Source: Sparassis latifolia
Lineage: Eukaryota; Basidiomycota; Agaricomycetes; Polyporales; Sparassidaceae
Length of the DNA: 64,000 nt
Direction of reading: 5' to 3'
NCBI GenBank assembly: GCA_018466975.1
Contig: CM031562.1
Coordinates: forward strand, 2,542,001-2,606,000
This document shows positions 60,032 to 64,000 of this stretch, in pieces. The notes below the pieces were generated by a model, which worked only from the letters and a program-made list of their open reading frames with translations, was not told the origin of the DNA and ran no database searches. The position numbers and the translations under genes are program-made. Numbering within the stretch: the stretch's first letter is position 1; every line of letters starts with the position of its first letter.

Positions 60032-60671
60032 TGTTACAATGCTCCCCACTTGTGGCGCGTCTTTTCTTTTTCTTTTCCTTGTTCCCTTTACGTTACCAGA
60101 CCACGTGATCCAACACGTGACTCATTGGAGCGCAACCTCCAATTCTTTACCCAGATGCCCAGAACCCCTAGTCTAGGGTTACACCGGATCCAACTCCGGA
60201 CCTTCTTCTTATCGCGCATGCAAGACGTGCATGTACGCCTCATCTTTACCTCGTTCTGATACACGACTCGTTATCCCCATTAGTACTGATTATCTCTCAC
60301 GACCTTACTCAGCTTTCTCATACATATTACTTCCTCGCTGTTACCTTGCCCAGATATCGTTTCACCTTATCTAGCCAATGAACGATCTCGCATTACTGCG
60401 TAGTACTGCGGATACCTTTTGTATAAGTAAACGACCTTGTCGAGCTGGATCCCCATCTCGACCTGGTTACCATTAAACCAGCTTTCCACTTGCCTTTGAC
60501 TGAGATCGACCGTCAGTAGCAGACAGCTACTACGAGTCATAAGAACGAACTCTGATCGACCTTCAGTGCGAGAACATCGCCAGAAGTGTCACTTGAACAG
60601 ACTTGTGTCTTAGACTAAGACCTTGTCTCGTGGCGACTTGACTAGGCGCTCGTGTTTAGCTGCGCGTAACA
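60032..60671 (+). repeat. 5' LTR of the Gypsy element
   Basis: Starts TGTTACAATGCTCC and ends GCGCGTAACA (TG...CA ends, 640 bp). A TATA-like TGTATAAGTA lies near 60421. Two relatives lie at 27489-28075 and 30282-31083 in the other orientation. Left flank GTGAG belongs to the disrupted Plavaka gene; the right LTR is outside the window. Confidence 0.85.
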
Positions 60672-61009
60672 TTAGGTCGAGATCTTATTACTCTCTGTGA
60701 CTTCCTAGAGTCTAACAACGAACTACCGACCGGACCGAACCTTGAAGACTGAGCGATACACCCGATTCGATTGCTAAAGCACCGTTTGAGATTACTCTGT
60801 AATCGAGGTAGCTGAAGGATAGACTGATCACTCATCTTCGGAGAGGGTCTGTCCGAGAGACCAATAGGCCGAGGAGGCTGAGGTAATCACTCGAGCAATC
60901 AGCAAATAGGTGTATCAGTTTGAAGACAGAAGACACTCTACGGGCTTGTTAGCCGGCGACGAACGAACCCACTTAGTTGGGGCGGTGTGCAGTCTACGTG
61001 TAGACATAG
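60672..61009 (+). other. Leader between LTR and gag
   Basis: Begins TTAGGTCGAGATC directly after the LTR, which is where the primer-binding site should lie; the tRNA was not identified. No coding frame. Confidence 0.5.

Positions 61010-64000
<2,991 letters not shown>

Overview
This window is nuclear DNA from a basidiomycete fungus, most likely a wood-decay-type member of the Agaricomycetes. The support is: genes cut into many short exons by GT-AG introns of about 50-60 bp, GC-rich host exons, two genes of the fungal DUF6534 membrane family, a Plavaka-type transposase, hAT elements and a Gypsy LTR retrotransposon. There is no sign of bacterial or organelle DNA. Exon boundaries were derived by hand from splice signals, reading phase and family resemblance. 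No search was run.

Layout. 1-11,000 is a normal gene block: a HIT zinc-finger protein (minus strand, cut by the window edge), a probably mitochondrial NAD(H) kinase, a ZIP zinc transporter, a DUF6534 membrane protein (minus), an unrecognised multi-exon gene (minus), a two-domain EthD-like protein and an FMP46-like thioredoxin-fold protein. 11,000-32,700 is a gene-poor accessory block. It holds a 479-bp inverted repeat, a frameshifted gene of a trypsin-fold-like family, a decayed hAT transposon (18,890-22,567), several small inverted-repeat elements (one with a near-perfect 8-bp target duplication, one nested in another), two degenerate LTRs and the 5' part of an MFS transporter cut off exactly at an LTR edge. 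The 24-30 kb part is strongly CpG-poor.

32,700-51,000 is again gene-rich: an AGC-like protein kinase, the ribosome-biogenesis DEAD-box helicase DBP9 (minus), an AXL2-like cadherin-domain membrane protein, a second DUF6534 gene (minus) and a BUD6/AIP3 actin-regulator gene. A 0.5-kb inverted-repeat element with a perfect 9-bp target duplication (Mutator-like) lies between the last two. AXL2 and BUD6 both act in cell polarity in yeast, so their closeness is notable but unproven as a functional cluster.

51,000-64,000 holds a 408-bp TA-flanked element with a perfect 34-bp central palindrome, an unrecognised four-exon membrane protein (minus), a broken Plavaka transposase gene, and a Gypsy element (5' LTR, gag, protease, start of reverse transcriptase) inserted into that transposase. 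The Gypsy copy looks dead.

I found no clearly new biological system. The best leads are the nested and non-autonomous transposons with readable target duplications, the shared 10-nt microexon in the two DUF6534 genes, and the polarity-gene neighbourhood.
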